From Bacilli bacterium (GTDB lineage Bacteria; Bacillota_I; Bacilli_A; RF39; UBA660), in NCBI GenBank assembly GCA_017409785.1, contig JAFQSD010000001.1:1-64000 (forward strand): a stretch of DNA of 64,000 nt. Direction: 5' to 3'. Under the pieces are notes generated by a model. That model ran no database searches, had not been told where the DNA came from, and saw only the letters and a program-made list of their open reading frames with translations. This document shows, piece by piece, positions 53,451-61,706 of this stretch (position 1 is its first letter; every line of letters starts with the position of its first letter). The position numbers and the translations under genes were made by a program.

Positions 53451-53489
53451 TAAAACTATGTTAATATAATAATAGAGGTAGATGATAAA

Positions 53490-53945
53490 ATGAAAAAACT
53501 AAAATTAAAGAAAAAATATCTTATTATCTTAGTAGTCGCAATCACATTAATACTTGGATTGACCATAGGTCTTTTATATAAAAATGGTCAAACAAAAAAA
53601 GAAAAGAAACGTGTTAAAGAACTTGAAGAAATCTCTTTAAACATAATTCAATATAATAGAGAAACTGGCGAAGAAATTATTAATAAAGAAATAACTGATA
53701 TTGAAGAAAAAGATAAAGTAAGAACATATATTAATAAAATAAAACATCCAGGAAAATACGAAACTATTGGTACAGATTTAAATAATGAAATATTAATTGA
53801 TTATAATGATATAACAATAGGAATCCAAATCGGAGAAAAAGAAATTTGTTACTATCAAGACGAAAATAAAAACTATTATGCTTATTTATCTGAAGAACTA
53901 TATAACTGGGCTATTAAAGTTCTAAATATTAAGGAACAAGCATAA
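53490..53945 (+). CDS. Membrane-anchored protein, unknown
   Basis: 151 residues, GAGGTAGAT ribosome site. Basic N-terminus (KKLKLKKKYL) and one hydrophobic helix (IILVVAITLILGLTIGLL), then a charged coil and a beta-rich end with YYQDENKNYYAYLSEELYNW. It appears to be exposed outside. No family recognised. Last gene before the T-box. Confidence 0.6.
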   Translation: MKKLKLKKKYLIILVVAITLILGLTIGLLYKNGQTKKEKKRVKELEEISLNIIQYNRETGEEIINKEITDIEEKDKVRTYINKIKHPGKYETIGTDLNNEILIDYNDITIGIQIGEKEICYYQDENKNYYAYLSEELYNWAIKVLNIKEQA

Positions 53946-53947
53946 TT

Positions 53948-53976
53948 TTGACAAAATAAAAACATTATGTTAATAT
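53948..53976 (+). promoter_or_regulatory. Promoter of the T-box/trpB transcript
   Basis: TTGACA (53948-53953), 17-base spacer, TAATAT (53971-53976) with TGT before it. Confidence 0.8.
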
Positions 53977-53979
53977 TAA

Positions 53980-54230
53980 GCCATAAAAGAAATCACTGAT
54001 TTGGAGAAGTAACTAGCCAAAAACTTTTCAGAAAGTAACTGGTAGATGTGAAGTTACAAGTAATAACTAGCGAATGGACCAAAGAGAGACTCTTCGAAAA
54101 ATATTTTAGTAGAGGAGCACGGGAAATTCTCCCCGTTATCAAAAGAACGTGTATGATGGTACATGAAATCTATTATTAGGTGGCATAGCAAGAATTCTTG
54201 TCCTATTTTAGGATGAGAATTCTTTTTTTC
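53980..54230 (+). ncRNA. T-box riboswitch, predicted Trp specificity
   Basis: This is the only gene-free stretch over 300 bases (53946-54253). It has the stem I distal motif CAGAAAGTAACTGGTAGATG (54027 on), a candidate specifier TGG at 54075-54077 within GAATGGACC, and the T-box sequence AGGTGGCATAGCA (54178-54190). The bulge TGGC would pair with a GCCA tRNA end, as in tRNA-Trp with a G discriminator. A strong terminator (54190-54229) competes with it. Uncharged tRNA-Trp should allow read-through into trpB. Confidence 0.9.
54190..54229 (+). terminator. Regulated terminator of the T-box
   Basis: The left arm (54190-54205, AAGAATTCTTGTCCTA) pairs with the right arm (54209-54224) with one mismatch, followed by T's. 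It abuts the T-box sequence that forms the antiterminator. Confidence 0.88.
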
Positions 54231-54253
54231 TTTTATTAAAGGAGGTGGTACAT

Positions 54254-54412
54254 ATGAAAGAATATGACTGGAATTGGCGTAAGCCATACAATTCAAATTT
54301 AAAAAACAAAGTAAAATTAAGGAGAAAAGAAAATGAATTATGGAATATTTGGTGGTCAATATGTACCACAAAACTTAAAAGAAAAATTAGGGGTAATTGC
54401 GCAAAAATTTAA
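54254..54412 (+). CDS. Short Trp-containing reading frame before trpB (candidate leader peptide)
   Basis: 52 codons, ATG 54254 with a near-perfect AAAGGAGG eight bases upstream. The peptide begins MKEYDWNWRKPYNSN and is basic in the middle. Trp codons fall at 6, 8, 30, 33 and 34. The last 80 bases overlap trpB in another frame, so the latter Trp residues may be a by-product of the trpB sequence. It could be translated to couple or attenuate trpB translation. It lies after the T-box terminator, so it is made only when read-through occurs. Real translation is unproven. Confidence 0.5.
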   Translation: MKEYDWNWRKPYNSNLKNKVKLRRKENELWNIWWSICTTKLKRKIRGNCAKI

Positions 54413-55499
54413 TGACTTAAAAAAAGAAAAAAACTTTAAAGAGGAATACTTATATTATTTAAAACACTTCGTAGGTAGACCTTCACCACTATATTTTGCA
54501 AGTAATCTTACAAAGTATTTAAATGGTGCTAAAATCTATTTAAAAAGAGAAGATTTAAATCATACTGGCTCTCATAAAATAAATAATGCAATAGGTCAAG
54601 TATTATTAGCTAAGAGATTAGGTTATACTCATATAATTGCAGAAACTGGAGCCGGACAACATGGAGTAGCAACAGCTACAGTATGTGCTCTTTTTAAAAT
54701 GAAATGCACAATATTTATGGGTAAAGAAGATATTAAAAGACAACATGTAAATGTAGAAAAAATGAAAATACTTGGAGCAGAAATTAAAGAAGTAACAAGT
54801 GGAGAAGGAACATTAAAAGAAGCAGTAGATGAAGCATTCGAATATTTTGAAAAACATCCAGAATCTTATTATTTAATAGGTTCAGCTGTAGGACCTTATC
54901 CATACCCAGAAATAGTAAAATATTTTCAAAAAGTAATTGGTGAAGAAACAAAAAAACAAATAAGAAAATTAGAAGGGAAACTTCCTAATGCAATCATTGC
55001 TTGTATTGGTGGTGGAAGTAATAGTATCGGAATGTTTACACCCTTTATTAAAGAAAAACCAATTGATATTTATGGAGTAGAAGGCGCAGGCTTGGGACTT
55101 CAAACAGGCTATCATGCATCAGCAATCTATAATAATAAAATTGGCATTCTTCATGGAATGAAAACCTATACTATGCAAGATGAAGATGGAAAAATAAAAG
55201 ATGCATACTCAATTTCTGCAGGACTTGATTATCCTGGAATAGGTCCTGAACATGCATATTTCCACAATAATAATCGAGTAAAATATGATAGTATAACTGA
55301 TGAAGAAGCAGTAGAAGCATTTAAATTATTAACTAATTTAGAAGGGATAATTCCAGCCTTAGAAAGTTCTCATGCAGTAGCCTATGCAATGAAAATAGCA
55401 ACTAACTATAAAAAAGATGATATTATAGTAATTTGTCTTTCTGGAAGAGGAGATAAAGATCTAGATAATATTCTAAATTACCAAGAACAAACTATGTAA
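54333..55499 (+). CDS. trpB: Tryptophan synthase beta chain
   Basis: 388 residues, AAGGAG ribosome site. YGIFGGQYVP, the PLP lysine motif HTGSHKINNA, AETGAGQHGVA, GGGSNSIGMF (phosphate cup), EGAGLGLQTG and LSGRGDKDL match the TrpB1 type that normally pairs with TrpA. No trpA or other trp gene is nearby, so it may make Trp from imported indole and serine. Controlled by the T-box upstream. Confidence 0.95.
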   Translation: MNYGIFGGQYVPQNLKEKLGVIAQKFNDLKKEKNFKEEYLYYLKHFVGRPSPLYFASNLTKYLNGAKIYLKREDLNHTGSHKINNAIGQVLLAKRLGYTHIIAETGAGQHGVATATVCALFKMKCTIFMGKEDIKRQHVNVEKMKILGAEIKEVTSGEGTLKEAVDEAFEYFEKHPESYYLIGSAVGPYPYPEIVKYFQKVIGEETKKQIRKLEGKLPNAIIACIGGGSNSIGMFTPFIKEKPIDIYGVEGAGLGLQTGYHASAIYNNKIGILHGMKTYTMQDEDGKIKDAYSISAGLDYPGIGPEHAYFHNNNRVKYDSITDEEAVEAFKLLTNLEGIIPALESSHAVAYAMKIATNYKKDDIIVICLSGRGDKDLDNILNYQEQTM

Positions 55500-55508
55500 A
55501 ATATAGTC

Positions 55509-55537
55509 AAGAAGAAGAGTAATCTTCTTCTTTTTTT
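55509..55537 (+). terminator. Terminator of trpB
   Basis: AAGAAGAAGA (55509-55518) pairs with TCTTCTTCTT (55523-55532), then T's. Confidence 0.85.
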
Positions 55538-55579
55538 ATACGTATAATGTTATACTAATAAGCACTAAGGAGAGATATT

Positions 55580-57430
55580 ATGAAAATAACTGATATTAAA
55601 GATCCTAAATTTTTAAAGAAATATTCTATTCAAGAATTAAATACTTTATGTTCTGATATCAGAGAATTTGTTATCAAAAATTTATCTAAAACTGGAGGAC
55701 ATGTAGCAAGTAACTTAGGAATAGTTGAACTAACAGTTGCTCTACATTATGTTTTCAATTCTCCATCTGACAAAATGATTTTTGATGTAGGACATCAATC
55801 TTATATACATAAAATACTAACAGGAAGAGCTTCAAAATTTGAATCACTAAGACAACTAAATGGAATATCTGGATATCAAAAAAGAAAAGAAAGTGAACAT
55901 GATCCTTTTGAAGCAGGTCATTCATCAACTTCTATTGCAGCAGCTTTAGGCTTTGCCTATGCCAGAGATTTAAATAAAGAAAAAAATGATGTAATAGCAA
56001 TTATTGGTGATGGTTCATTAACAGGAGGATTAGCCTTTGAGGCCTTAAATAATGTTGATACTTTAAAATCTAAAGTAATTATTATTTTAAATGATAATGA
56101 AATGTCAATTTCAAAAAATGTAGGTGGTTTAAGTAAATTTTTAAAGGATGTACGTCTAAGCCACTATTATGCAACAGCAAGTAAGAAGTATAAAAACTTT
56201 TTATCAAAAACAAAACTAGGTAAAAAGATCTTTGATATATCATATAACATTAAGGAAAAATTTAAACGTCGCATAAACGACAATATATTTACAAATTTAA
56301 ATATAGATTATTTAGGCCCAGTAGATGGTCATAATATAGAAGAATTAATCAAAGCCTTAAAGAAGGCTAAAAACTCTAAAAAATCAATTTTAATACATGT
56401 TTTAACCAAAAAAGGAAAAGGATATATACCAGCAGAAACAAATGCTAGTGCATGGCACGGAGTAGGTGCCTTTAATGCTGAAACAGGAGAACTAAAAAAG
56501 TCATCCCTACCTAGTTTAAGCCAAGTAGTAAGCGATACTGTTTATGAGTTTATGGAAACCGATCGAGATATTGTAACTATCACTCCAGCAATGATTACTG
56601 GTAGTAAACTTGAAAAAATATTTAAAGATTTCCCTGATAGAAGTATTGATACAGGAATAACTGAATCCTTTGCAACAACATTAGCTTGTGCTATATCTTT
56701 AAATAATAAAAAAGTATTTTTACCTATATATTCATCTTTTCTTCAACGTGCATACGATAATATAAATCATGATATAGCTAGAATGAATGCTCATGTAGTT
56801 ATTGGAATTGATAGAGCAGGTTTAGTAGGAGAAGATGGTGAAACACATCATGGAGTATTTGATATAAGTTTCTTAAATTCTATTCCTAATATGGTAATCT
56901 CAATGGGTAAAGATTCAGAAGAAATTAGAAATCTTTTATATACAGCCTTCTATAAACAAGAAAATCCATTTTGTATACGTTATGAAAGAGACTCTATAGA
57001 GTTTACTAAAACTGATTTCAAAGAAATAAAAGTTGGTACATGGGAATACTTACAAAAATTAAAAGGATGCAAAAATACAGTTATAAGTTATGGAACAGAT
57101 ATAACTAAATTATATGAAAGATTAAAAGATAAAAATATAAATATTATTAATGCAAGATATATAAAACCAATAGATAAAAATATTCTTAAAGAATTAATCC
57201 GTACTAAACAAAAAATATATGTATATGAAACAAATATGAAAACAAACTCTTTAGGAACAAATATCTTAGAATATTTTAATCATAAAGAAGCTAAGAATAA
57301 AATAAAATTAACTGGAATTGATAATAAATATATTAATCATGGAAAGATAACAGAACTGAAAAAAGATATTAATTTAGACATTGATTCAACGGTAAAAGAC
57401 ATCTGCAAATATTTTAATATAGAAGAGTAA
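55580..57430 (+). CDS. dxs: 1-deoxy-D-xylulose-5-phosphate synthase
   Basis: 616 residues, AAGGAGAG ribosome site. TGGHVASNLGIVELTVALHY, FDVGHQSYIHKILTGR, the thiamine diphosphate motif GDGSLTGGLAFEALNN, YLGPVDGHN, and the transketolase C-half with GIDRAGLVGEDGETHHGVFD are diagnostic for DXS. It makes DXP from pyruvate and glyceraldehyde phosphate for isoprenoids (MEP pathway) and thiamine/PLP. The other MEP genes are not in this window. A hairpin of GAGTAA/TTACTC follows. Confidence 0.96.
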   Translation: MKITDIKDPKFLKKYSIQELNTLCSDIREFVIKNLSKTGGHVASNLGIVELTVALHYVFNSPSDKMIFDVGHQSYIHKILTGRASKFESLRQLNGISGYQKRKESEHDPFEAGHSSTSIAAALGFAYARDLNKEKNDVIAIIGDGSLTGGLAFEALNNVDTLKSKVIIILNDNEMSISKNVGGLSKFLKDVRLSHYYATASKKYKNFLSKTKLGKKIFDISYNIKEKFKRRINDNIFTNLNIDYLGPVDGHNIEELIKALKKAKNSKKSILIHVLTKKGKGYIPAETNASAWHGVGAFNAETGELKKSSLPSLSQVVSDTVYEFMETDRDIVTITPAMITGSKLEKIFKDFPDRSIDTGITESFATTLACAISLNNKKVFLPIYSSFLQRAYDNINHDIARMNAHVVIGIDRAGLVGEDGETHHGVFDISFLNSIPNMVISMGKDSEEIRNLLYTAFYKQENPFCIRYERDSIEFTKTDFKEIKVGTWEYLQKLKGCKNTVISYGTDITKLYERLKDKNINIINARYIKPIDKNILKELIRTKQKIYVYETNMKTNSLGTNILEYFNHKEAKNKIKLTGIDNKYINHGKITELKKDINLDIDSTVKDICKYFNIEE

Positions 57431-57447
57431 AAAGTTACTCTTTTAAT
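57421..57447 (+). terminator. Terminator of dxs (weak T tract)
   Basis: AAGAGTAA (57423-57430) pairs with TTACTCTT (57435-57442), then TTAATTT. Confidence 0.65.
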
Positions 57448-57450
57448 TTG

Positions 57451-57480
57451 TTGACAAAGCAAACAAACGTTCGTTATAAT
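57451..57480 (+). promoter_or_regulatory. Promoter with a LexA-like box before the ORF6N gene
   Basis: TTGACA (57451-57456), 18-base spacer, TATAAT (57475-57480). The spacer holds CAAACAAACGTTCG (57460-57473), one mismatch from the Firmicute SOS box CGAAC-N4-GTTCG. An alternative palindrome AAC(A/G)AAC-GTTCGTT is centred two bases later. Confidence 0.65.
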
Positions 57481-57507
57481 AAAAAGTAAAAATTAACAGG
57501 GGGTATT

Positions 57508-58356
57508 ATGTTAGAAGAAATATCATTAAAAAATATAATATATGAAATTAGAGGAAAACAAGTAATGTTAGATTCTGATTTAGCAAAACTTTATCAGTGT
57601 AAAAATGGAACAAAAGAAATTAATCAAGCAGTAAAAAATAATAAGCAAAAGTTTCCAGAGAGATATTCATGGGAATTAACAGAAGAAGAGTATTATGATT
57701 TGCGGTCAAAATTTTTGACCACAAATTCAAAACGAAGAACTCTGCCAAGAGTTTTCACAGAACAAGGTGTAGCAATGTTAGCAACAATTTTAAAAACAGG
57801 TGTTGCAACTCAAACAAGTATTGCTATAATGGATGCATTCGTTGAAATGAAAAAGTATATTGCAAGTAACTTAATAGAAAATAGTTATTATACAAATATG
57901 TTAATAAGACACGATGATGAAATCAAACTATTAAAGGAAACAATCTATCAATTTGAAAAAAATAATAGCAATACGGGATTATTTTTCAAAGGTCAAATAT
58001 ATGATGCATATTCTTTATTAATAGAGATTTTATCAATGGCAAAAGAAAACATAATTATAATAGATAACTATATTGATAGAAATCTTCTAAATGTATTAAA
58101 AGAATTAGAACTAAATATTACAATAATTACTAATAAATATAATAACGATGATTATAAAAAATACCAGGACCAATATCAAAATATTACACTAAAAATAAAT
58201 GACCAATTTCACGATAGATTTATAATAATAGACGACAAAGTTTTATATCATTGTGGAGCATCATTTAAAGATTTAGGAAAGAAATGTTTTGCAATTAATA
58301 AAATAGAAAATGAAGAATGGTTAAGTAGTTTGCTAGAAAAAATAAAAAACGGGTGA
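57508..58356 (+). CDS. ORF6N (KilA-N-like) DNA-binding protein with a PLD-like C-terminus
   Basis: 282 residues, CAGGGGG ribosome site. The N-terminal ORF6N domain (residues ~8-105: YEIRGKQVMLDSDLAKLYQC, RVFTEQGVAMLATILKTGVA) is common in phage antirepressors and in bacterial regulators. The C-terminal half has IIIIDNYIDRNLLNVLKEL and INDQFHDRFIIIDDKVLYHC with GASFKDLGKK, a phospholipase-D-like pattern lacking the full HxK motif. A phage-related or stress-linked role is likely. The next gene starts within its stop region (mntP and tag follow). Confidence 0.8.
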   Translation: MLEEISLKNIIYEIRGKQVMLDSDLAKLYQCKNGTKEINQAVKNNKQKFPERYSWELTEEEYYDLRSKFLTTNSKRRTLPRVFTEQGVAMLATILKTGVATQTSIAIMDAFVEMKKYIASNLIENSYYTNMLIRHDDEIKLLKETIYQFEKNNSNTGLFFKGQIYDAYSLLIEILSMAKENIIIIDNYIDRNLLNVLKELELNITIITNKYNNDDYKKYQDQYQNITLKINDQFHDRFIIIDDKVLYHCGASFKDLGKKCFAINKIENEEWLSSLLEKIKNG

Positions 58357-58361
58357 AAAAT

Positions 58362-58922
58362 ATGAGTATATTTGAAATTATTTTGATTGGAATTGGTTTA
58401 GCTATGGATGCTTTTGCAGTAGCAATCTGTAAAGGTTTATCAATGAAAAAAATAAGTCTAAAAAAATGTACAATTATAGGAACATACTTTGGAATGTTTC
58501 AAGGTATAATGCCAACAATTGGTTTTATACTTGGAATATCCTTTCAAGAAATAATAACGAAAGTTGATCATTGGATAGCATTTATTCTACTAGGTGTAAT
58601 AGGAATAAACCTGATTAAAGAATCATTCCTTAATGAAGATAATAATATAAATGATCAAGTAAATTTAAAAACAATGTTGCCACTAGCAATTGCTACAAGT
58701 ATTGATGCTTTAGCAATAGGTATTACATTTGCCTTCTTAAAAGTAAATATATTTTTAGCTACCACAATTATCACAATAACAACATATCTAATTTCATTTA
58801 TAGGTGTTATAATAGGTAATAAGTTAGGCAATAAATTAGAAAAGAAAGCCCAAATATTTGGAGGAACAGTTTTAATAGTAATTGGTACAAAAATATTATT
58901 AGAACACTTAAATATTTTATAA
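58362..58922 (+). CDS. mntP: MntP-like manganese efflux protein
   Basis: Start ATG 58362 with GGTGAAAA upstream (an earlier in-frame GTG at 58353 is less likely). 186 residues with six helices in two related halves; GLAMDAFAVAICKGL and TSIDALAIGITF carry the paired conserved Asp residues of the MntP family. It exports Mn2+ from the cytoplasm. The riboswitch (yybP-ykoY) often found before mntP is not seen; the gene follows ORF6N instead. Confidence 0.9.
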   Translation: MSIFEIILIGIGLAMDAFAVAICKGLSMKKISLKKCTIIGTYFGMFQGIMPTIGFILGISFQEIITKVDHWIAFILLGVIGINLIKESFLNEDNNINDQVNLKTMLPLAIATSIDALAIGITFAFLKVNIFLATTIITITTYLISFIGVIIGNKLGNKLEKKAQIFGGTVLIVIGTKILLEHLNIL

Positions 58923-58931
58923 GGAGAATAT

Positions 58932-59486
58932 ATGAAAAGATGTAAATGGTTAAATGAAAAAAATGAAAAATATGTCTACTATCATGACCACGAATGGGGA
59001 GTGGCAAATTATGATGATGACTACATGTTTGAATTTTTAATTCTTGAATCATTTCAAGCAGGATTATCTTGGGAGACAATTCTAAATAAAAGAGAAAATT
59101 TTCGTCAAGCATTCGATAATTTCGATTATAAAAAAATAGCTAATTATGATGAAAATAAAATTACTGAACTGCTAAATAATTCTGGTATTATTAGAAATAA
59201 ATTAAAGATAAATGCAGCTATAAAAAATGCTAAAGTATTTATGGAAATTCAAAATGAATTTAATAGTTTTTCAAATTATATTTGGTCATTTACAAATAAT
59301 CAAGTAATAAAAAACACTGATGATAAATTAAAAACAAGTTCAGAATTATCAGACAAAATTTCTAAAGATTTAATTAAACGAGGAATGAAATTTGTTGGCA
59401 CAACAATCATCTATTCATATTTACAAGCAATTGGAATTATTAATGACCATGAACTTGATTGTGACTTCTACGATGGCAAAAATTAG
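58932..59486 (+). CDS. tag: DNA-3-methyladenine glycosylase I
   Basis: 184 residues, AAGGAG ribosome site. RCKWLNEKNEKYVYYHDHEWG, ESFQAGLSWETILNKRENFR and GFVGTT-like KFVGTTIIYSYLQAIGIINDHELDC match TagI, a helix-hairpin-helix glycosylase with a zinc site made from Cys4 and His residues near both ends. It removes 3-methyladenine from alkylated DNA. Nine bases after mntP, in a possible damage-response operon. Confidence 0.92.
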   Translation: MKRCKWLNEKNEKYVYYHDHEWGVANYDDDYMFEFLILESFQAGLSWETILNKRENFRQAFDNFDYKKIANYDENKITELLNNSGIIRNKLKINAAIKNAKVFMEIQNEFNSFSNYIWSFTNNQVIKNTDDKLKTSSELSDKISKDLIKRGMKFVGTTIIYSYLQAIGIINDHELDCDFYDGKN

Positions 59487-59503
59487 TAAAAAAATAAAAA
59501 TTA

Positions 59504-59512
59504 TGATATAAT
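59504..59512 (+). promoter_or_regulatory. Extended -10 before the patatin gene
   Basis: TGATATAAT with no clear -35, 28 bases before the start codon. Confidence 0.55.
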
Positions 59513-59539
59513 GTTTTCTAATAAAAAGGAAGAGATGCT

Positions 59540-60442
59540 ATGAAGACATGTTTAATACTTGAAGGTGGAGCTATGCGAGGCATGTACACTTCTGGTGTAA
59601 TTGATACATTCTTAGAAAATAATATTCATGTAGATGGAATAATCGGTGTATCAGCAGGAGCACTATTTGGAGTAAATTATTGTTCCAAACAAATTGGTAG
59701 AGCACTAAGATATAATAAAAAATATATCAATGATAAATCAGTTGATTATATGAGTTTTAAATCCCTAATTAAAACAGGAAATTTAATTAATAAAGATTTT
59801 GCATTTAATGAATTACCATTTAAATTAGATGTCTTCGATGAAAAAGAATTTCAAAAGTCAAAGACTGATTTTTATGCAACAATAACTAATATTAAAACAG
59901 GAAAAGCAGAGTATGTAAAAGTAACAAATACAGAAAAACAAATGGAAGTATTTCGTGCAACAGGAGCTATGCCATTTGTATCACAATTCGTAGAAATAGA
60001 TAATGAATTATATTTAGACGGAGCACTAGGAGATAGTATTCCAATTACTCAAGCAATGAATATGGGATACGATAAATTAATAGTAGTTTTAACTAGACCC
60101 CTTAATTATAAAAAGAAAAAACCACTTGAAATACTTGCAAAAATCAAATATAAAGAGTATCCTAATCTTATAGATGCAATTAATACACGATACAAAAAGT
60201 ATAATGAAACAATTGAAAAAATAATTGATCTAGAAAATAAAAAAGAAATTATTGTTATTAGACCAACAAAAGATCTAAAAATAAAAAGAATAGAGCGCAA
60301 CGTAGATAAACTACAGGAAATGTATGATTTAGGTGTAAGCGATTGTAAAAAATTGCTTCCAAATATAAAAAGTTTTTTATCAGGAGAGGTAGAGGTATAT
60401 GGAAAAAAAAGAATACAAAAAAGTACACAAAAAAGAAAATAA
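59540..60442 (+). CDS. Patatin-like phospholipase (RssA/YchK type)
   Basis: 300 residues, ribosome site AAGGAAGAG. Oxyanion motif GGAMRGMYTSGV, nucleophile elbow GVSAGA, and the dyad Asp in YLDGALGDSIP. Cytoplasmic serine acyl hydrolase acting on lipids, exact substrate unknown. The C-terminus is basic (RIQKSTQKRK) and overlaps the following gene by 44 bases. Confidence 0.9.
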   Translation: MKTCLILEGGAMRGMYTSGVIDTFLENNIHVDGIIGVSAGALFGVNYCSKQIGRALRYNKKYINDKSVDYMSFKSLIKTGNLINKDFAFNELPFKLDVFDEKEFQKSKTDFYATITNIKTGKAEYVKVTNTEKQMEVFRATGAMPFVSQFVEIDNELYLDGALGDSIPITQAMNMGYDKLIVVLTRPLNYKKKKPLEILAKIKYKEYPNLIDAINTRYKKYNETIEKIIDLENKKEIIVIRPTKDLKIKRIERNVDKLQEMYDLGVSDCKKLLPNIKSFLSGEVEVYGKKRIQKSTQKRK

Positions 60443-60857
60443 GAAGAATTATTTATTAATGAATATTAGTTCAATCGCATTAATCGTTTCAATGATATTT
60501 TCAGTAGTATTAATTCTATTAGGAATTTTCTCAACTATTAAATTAGGAACATTTATTATTCTAATTGTAGTTGACTTACTAATCTTAGTGGCAGGAGTAG
60601 TTGCTGAATATATTAGTGAAAAAAGATTTGATAAAGATTATAAAAATTATAAAACTGAAAATACAGTAGTTGCTAGAAAAATTGAAGTGGCACCAAGAGA
60701 AGAAAAGAAAGAAGAAGAAGTTAAAGTAGAAAAAACACCTAAGAAAAAAACAACTCCAAAGAAAAATACTTCAACTAAAACAGCTACAAAACAATCAAGT
60801 ACAAGCAAATCTACACCAAAGAAAACAACAACTAAAAAGACAACAAAAAAAGCATAA
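60399..60857 (+). CDS. Membrane protein with a histone-like Lys/Thr/Pro tail
   Basis: 152 residues, GAGAGGTAGAGG ribosome site, starting inside the patatin gene. Basic N-terminus, two hydrophobic helices (residues ~20-70: ISSIALIVSMIFSVVLILLGIF and LGTFIILIVVDLLILVAGVV), then an acidic/basic linker and a tail of KTPKKKTTPKK, KSTPKKTTTKKTTKK type, as in histone-H1-like bacterial proteins. A cytoplasmic tail could bind nucleic acid or the membrane; inference. Confidence 0.65.
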   Translation: MEKKEYKKVHKKENKKNYLLMNISSIALIVSMIFSVVLILLGIFSTIKLGTFIILIVVDLLILVAGVVAEYISEKRFDKDYKNYKTENTVVARKIEVAPREEKKEEEVKVEKTPKKKTTPKKNTSTKTATKQSSTSKSTPKKTTTKKTTKKA

Positions 60858-60877
60858 TTTAAATATGCTTTTTTTAT
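60847..60877. terminator. Bidirectional terminator
   Basis: AAAGCATA (60849-60856) pairs with TATGCTTT (60864-60871), with A's before and T's after. It serves both the Lys-tail gene and the CPBP gene. Confidence 0.85.
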
Positions 60878-61569
60878 ATAATTGATATGATAATTAAGAC
60901 AACATTATGTAATGTGTGAAATAATATTGGAGTAAATACTGTATCTGTATCATAATAACTAGCAGCAAATGCAGCACCTAAACCTCCATAAGAAAGCATG
61001 TATAACCAATCAGTCCATGTAGATGTTTGTCCAAGCACATGAGCAAGTCCAAATAATACTCCAGATACTAATACATATAACCATTTATTATTAAATATTT
61101 TCTTTATTGATTTTCTAAAAACAAGTTCTTCACACCAAGGAGCTAAGAAACCGGCATTAATTAACATAACAAATGGAAGAGCACTTATCATTCCTTGGAC
61201 TGCATCTTCATTAGCAGCTCCACCTCCAGAAAAAACTTTTGTAATAAGTAAGTTGCATCCTATCATTGTTAGTAAACCAAAAAACCAATATTTAACACCA
61301 ACATCAAAATTATCCCAAAACTTATTCTTAAATTTTTTAAACTCTTCAATAATATCATTTTTATAAATAAAAAATAAAACGATACCACACATTAAACTAG
61401 CAAAGCAAGTAAGTAAAACTTCTGACTTGTCACTTAAATTTTCAACATCTAAATTAAGACCAATAATAGGTATTAATTGAAATAACCAACTATAATTAAA
61501 AAGTAAAAATATAAGTACAGCATGCCCAATATTTTTAAATAAATTTTTTCTTTCCACAATAATCACCAT
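60874..61569 (-). CDS. CPBP-family intramembrane metalloprotease
   Basis: The frame is open to 61719, but that would run through the promoter of the next gene, so the start is ATG 61569 or GTG 61557 (GGTGAT before the latter). About 231 residues with eight helices. CPBP motifs: EELVFRKSI (EExxxR), LFGLAHVLG (FxxxH) and FHTLHN (HxxxN). Family members process prenylated or signal proteins or give bacteriocin immunity. Its role here is unknown. Confidence 0.82.
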   Translation of the reverse strand: MVIIVERKNLFKNIGHAVLIFLLFNYSWLFQLIPIIGLNLDVENLSDKSEVLLTCFASLMCGIVLFFIYKNDIIEEFKKFKNKFWDNFDVGVKYWFFGLLTMIGCNLLITKVFSGGGAANEDAVQGMISALPFVMLINAGFLAPWCEELVFRKSIKKIFNNKWLYVLVSGVLFGLAHVLGQTSTWTDWLYMLSYGGLGAAFAASYYDTDTVFTPILFHTLHNVVLIIISII

Positions 61570-61647
61570 ATTCAATATATCAAAAAAAATAATAAAAGAA
61601 AACCCATCAAAATAAATGAAAAAACATTTACGTAAAATAGTTCTAAA

Positions 61648-61676
61648 TTGACAAAATACAACAAATATGGTATAAT
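61648..61676 (+). promoter_or_regulatory. Promoter of the unknown helical protein gene
   Basis: TTGACA (61648-61653), 17-base spacer, TATAAT (61671-61676) with TGG before it. The sequence from 61666 to 61689 matches that at 23645-23668 at 22 of 24 bases. Confidence 0.85.
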
Positions 61677-61706
61677 ATGCCCACATATGTAAGAGGGGGA
61701 ATTTAA

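Noticed and set aside
54244-54251. GGTGGTAC resembling a second T-box antiterminator sequence
   Set aside because: It lies after the terminator, overlaps a good ribosome site and has no following terminator stem.
54054-54371. 105-codon minus-strand frame across the T-box
   Set aside because: It covers a structured regulatory RNA and the trpB start; composition and lack of a ribosome site argue against a gene.
57508-58356. Prophage around the ORF6N gene
   Set aside because: No integrase, structural or lysis genes and no attachment repeats are nearby; the neighbours are housekeeping genes.
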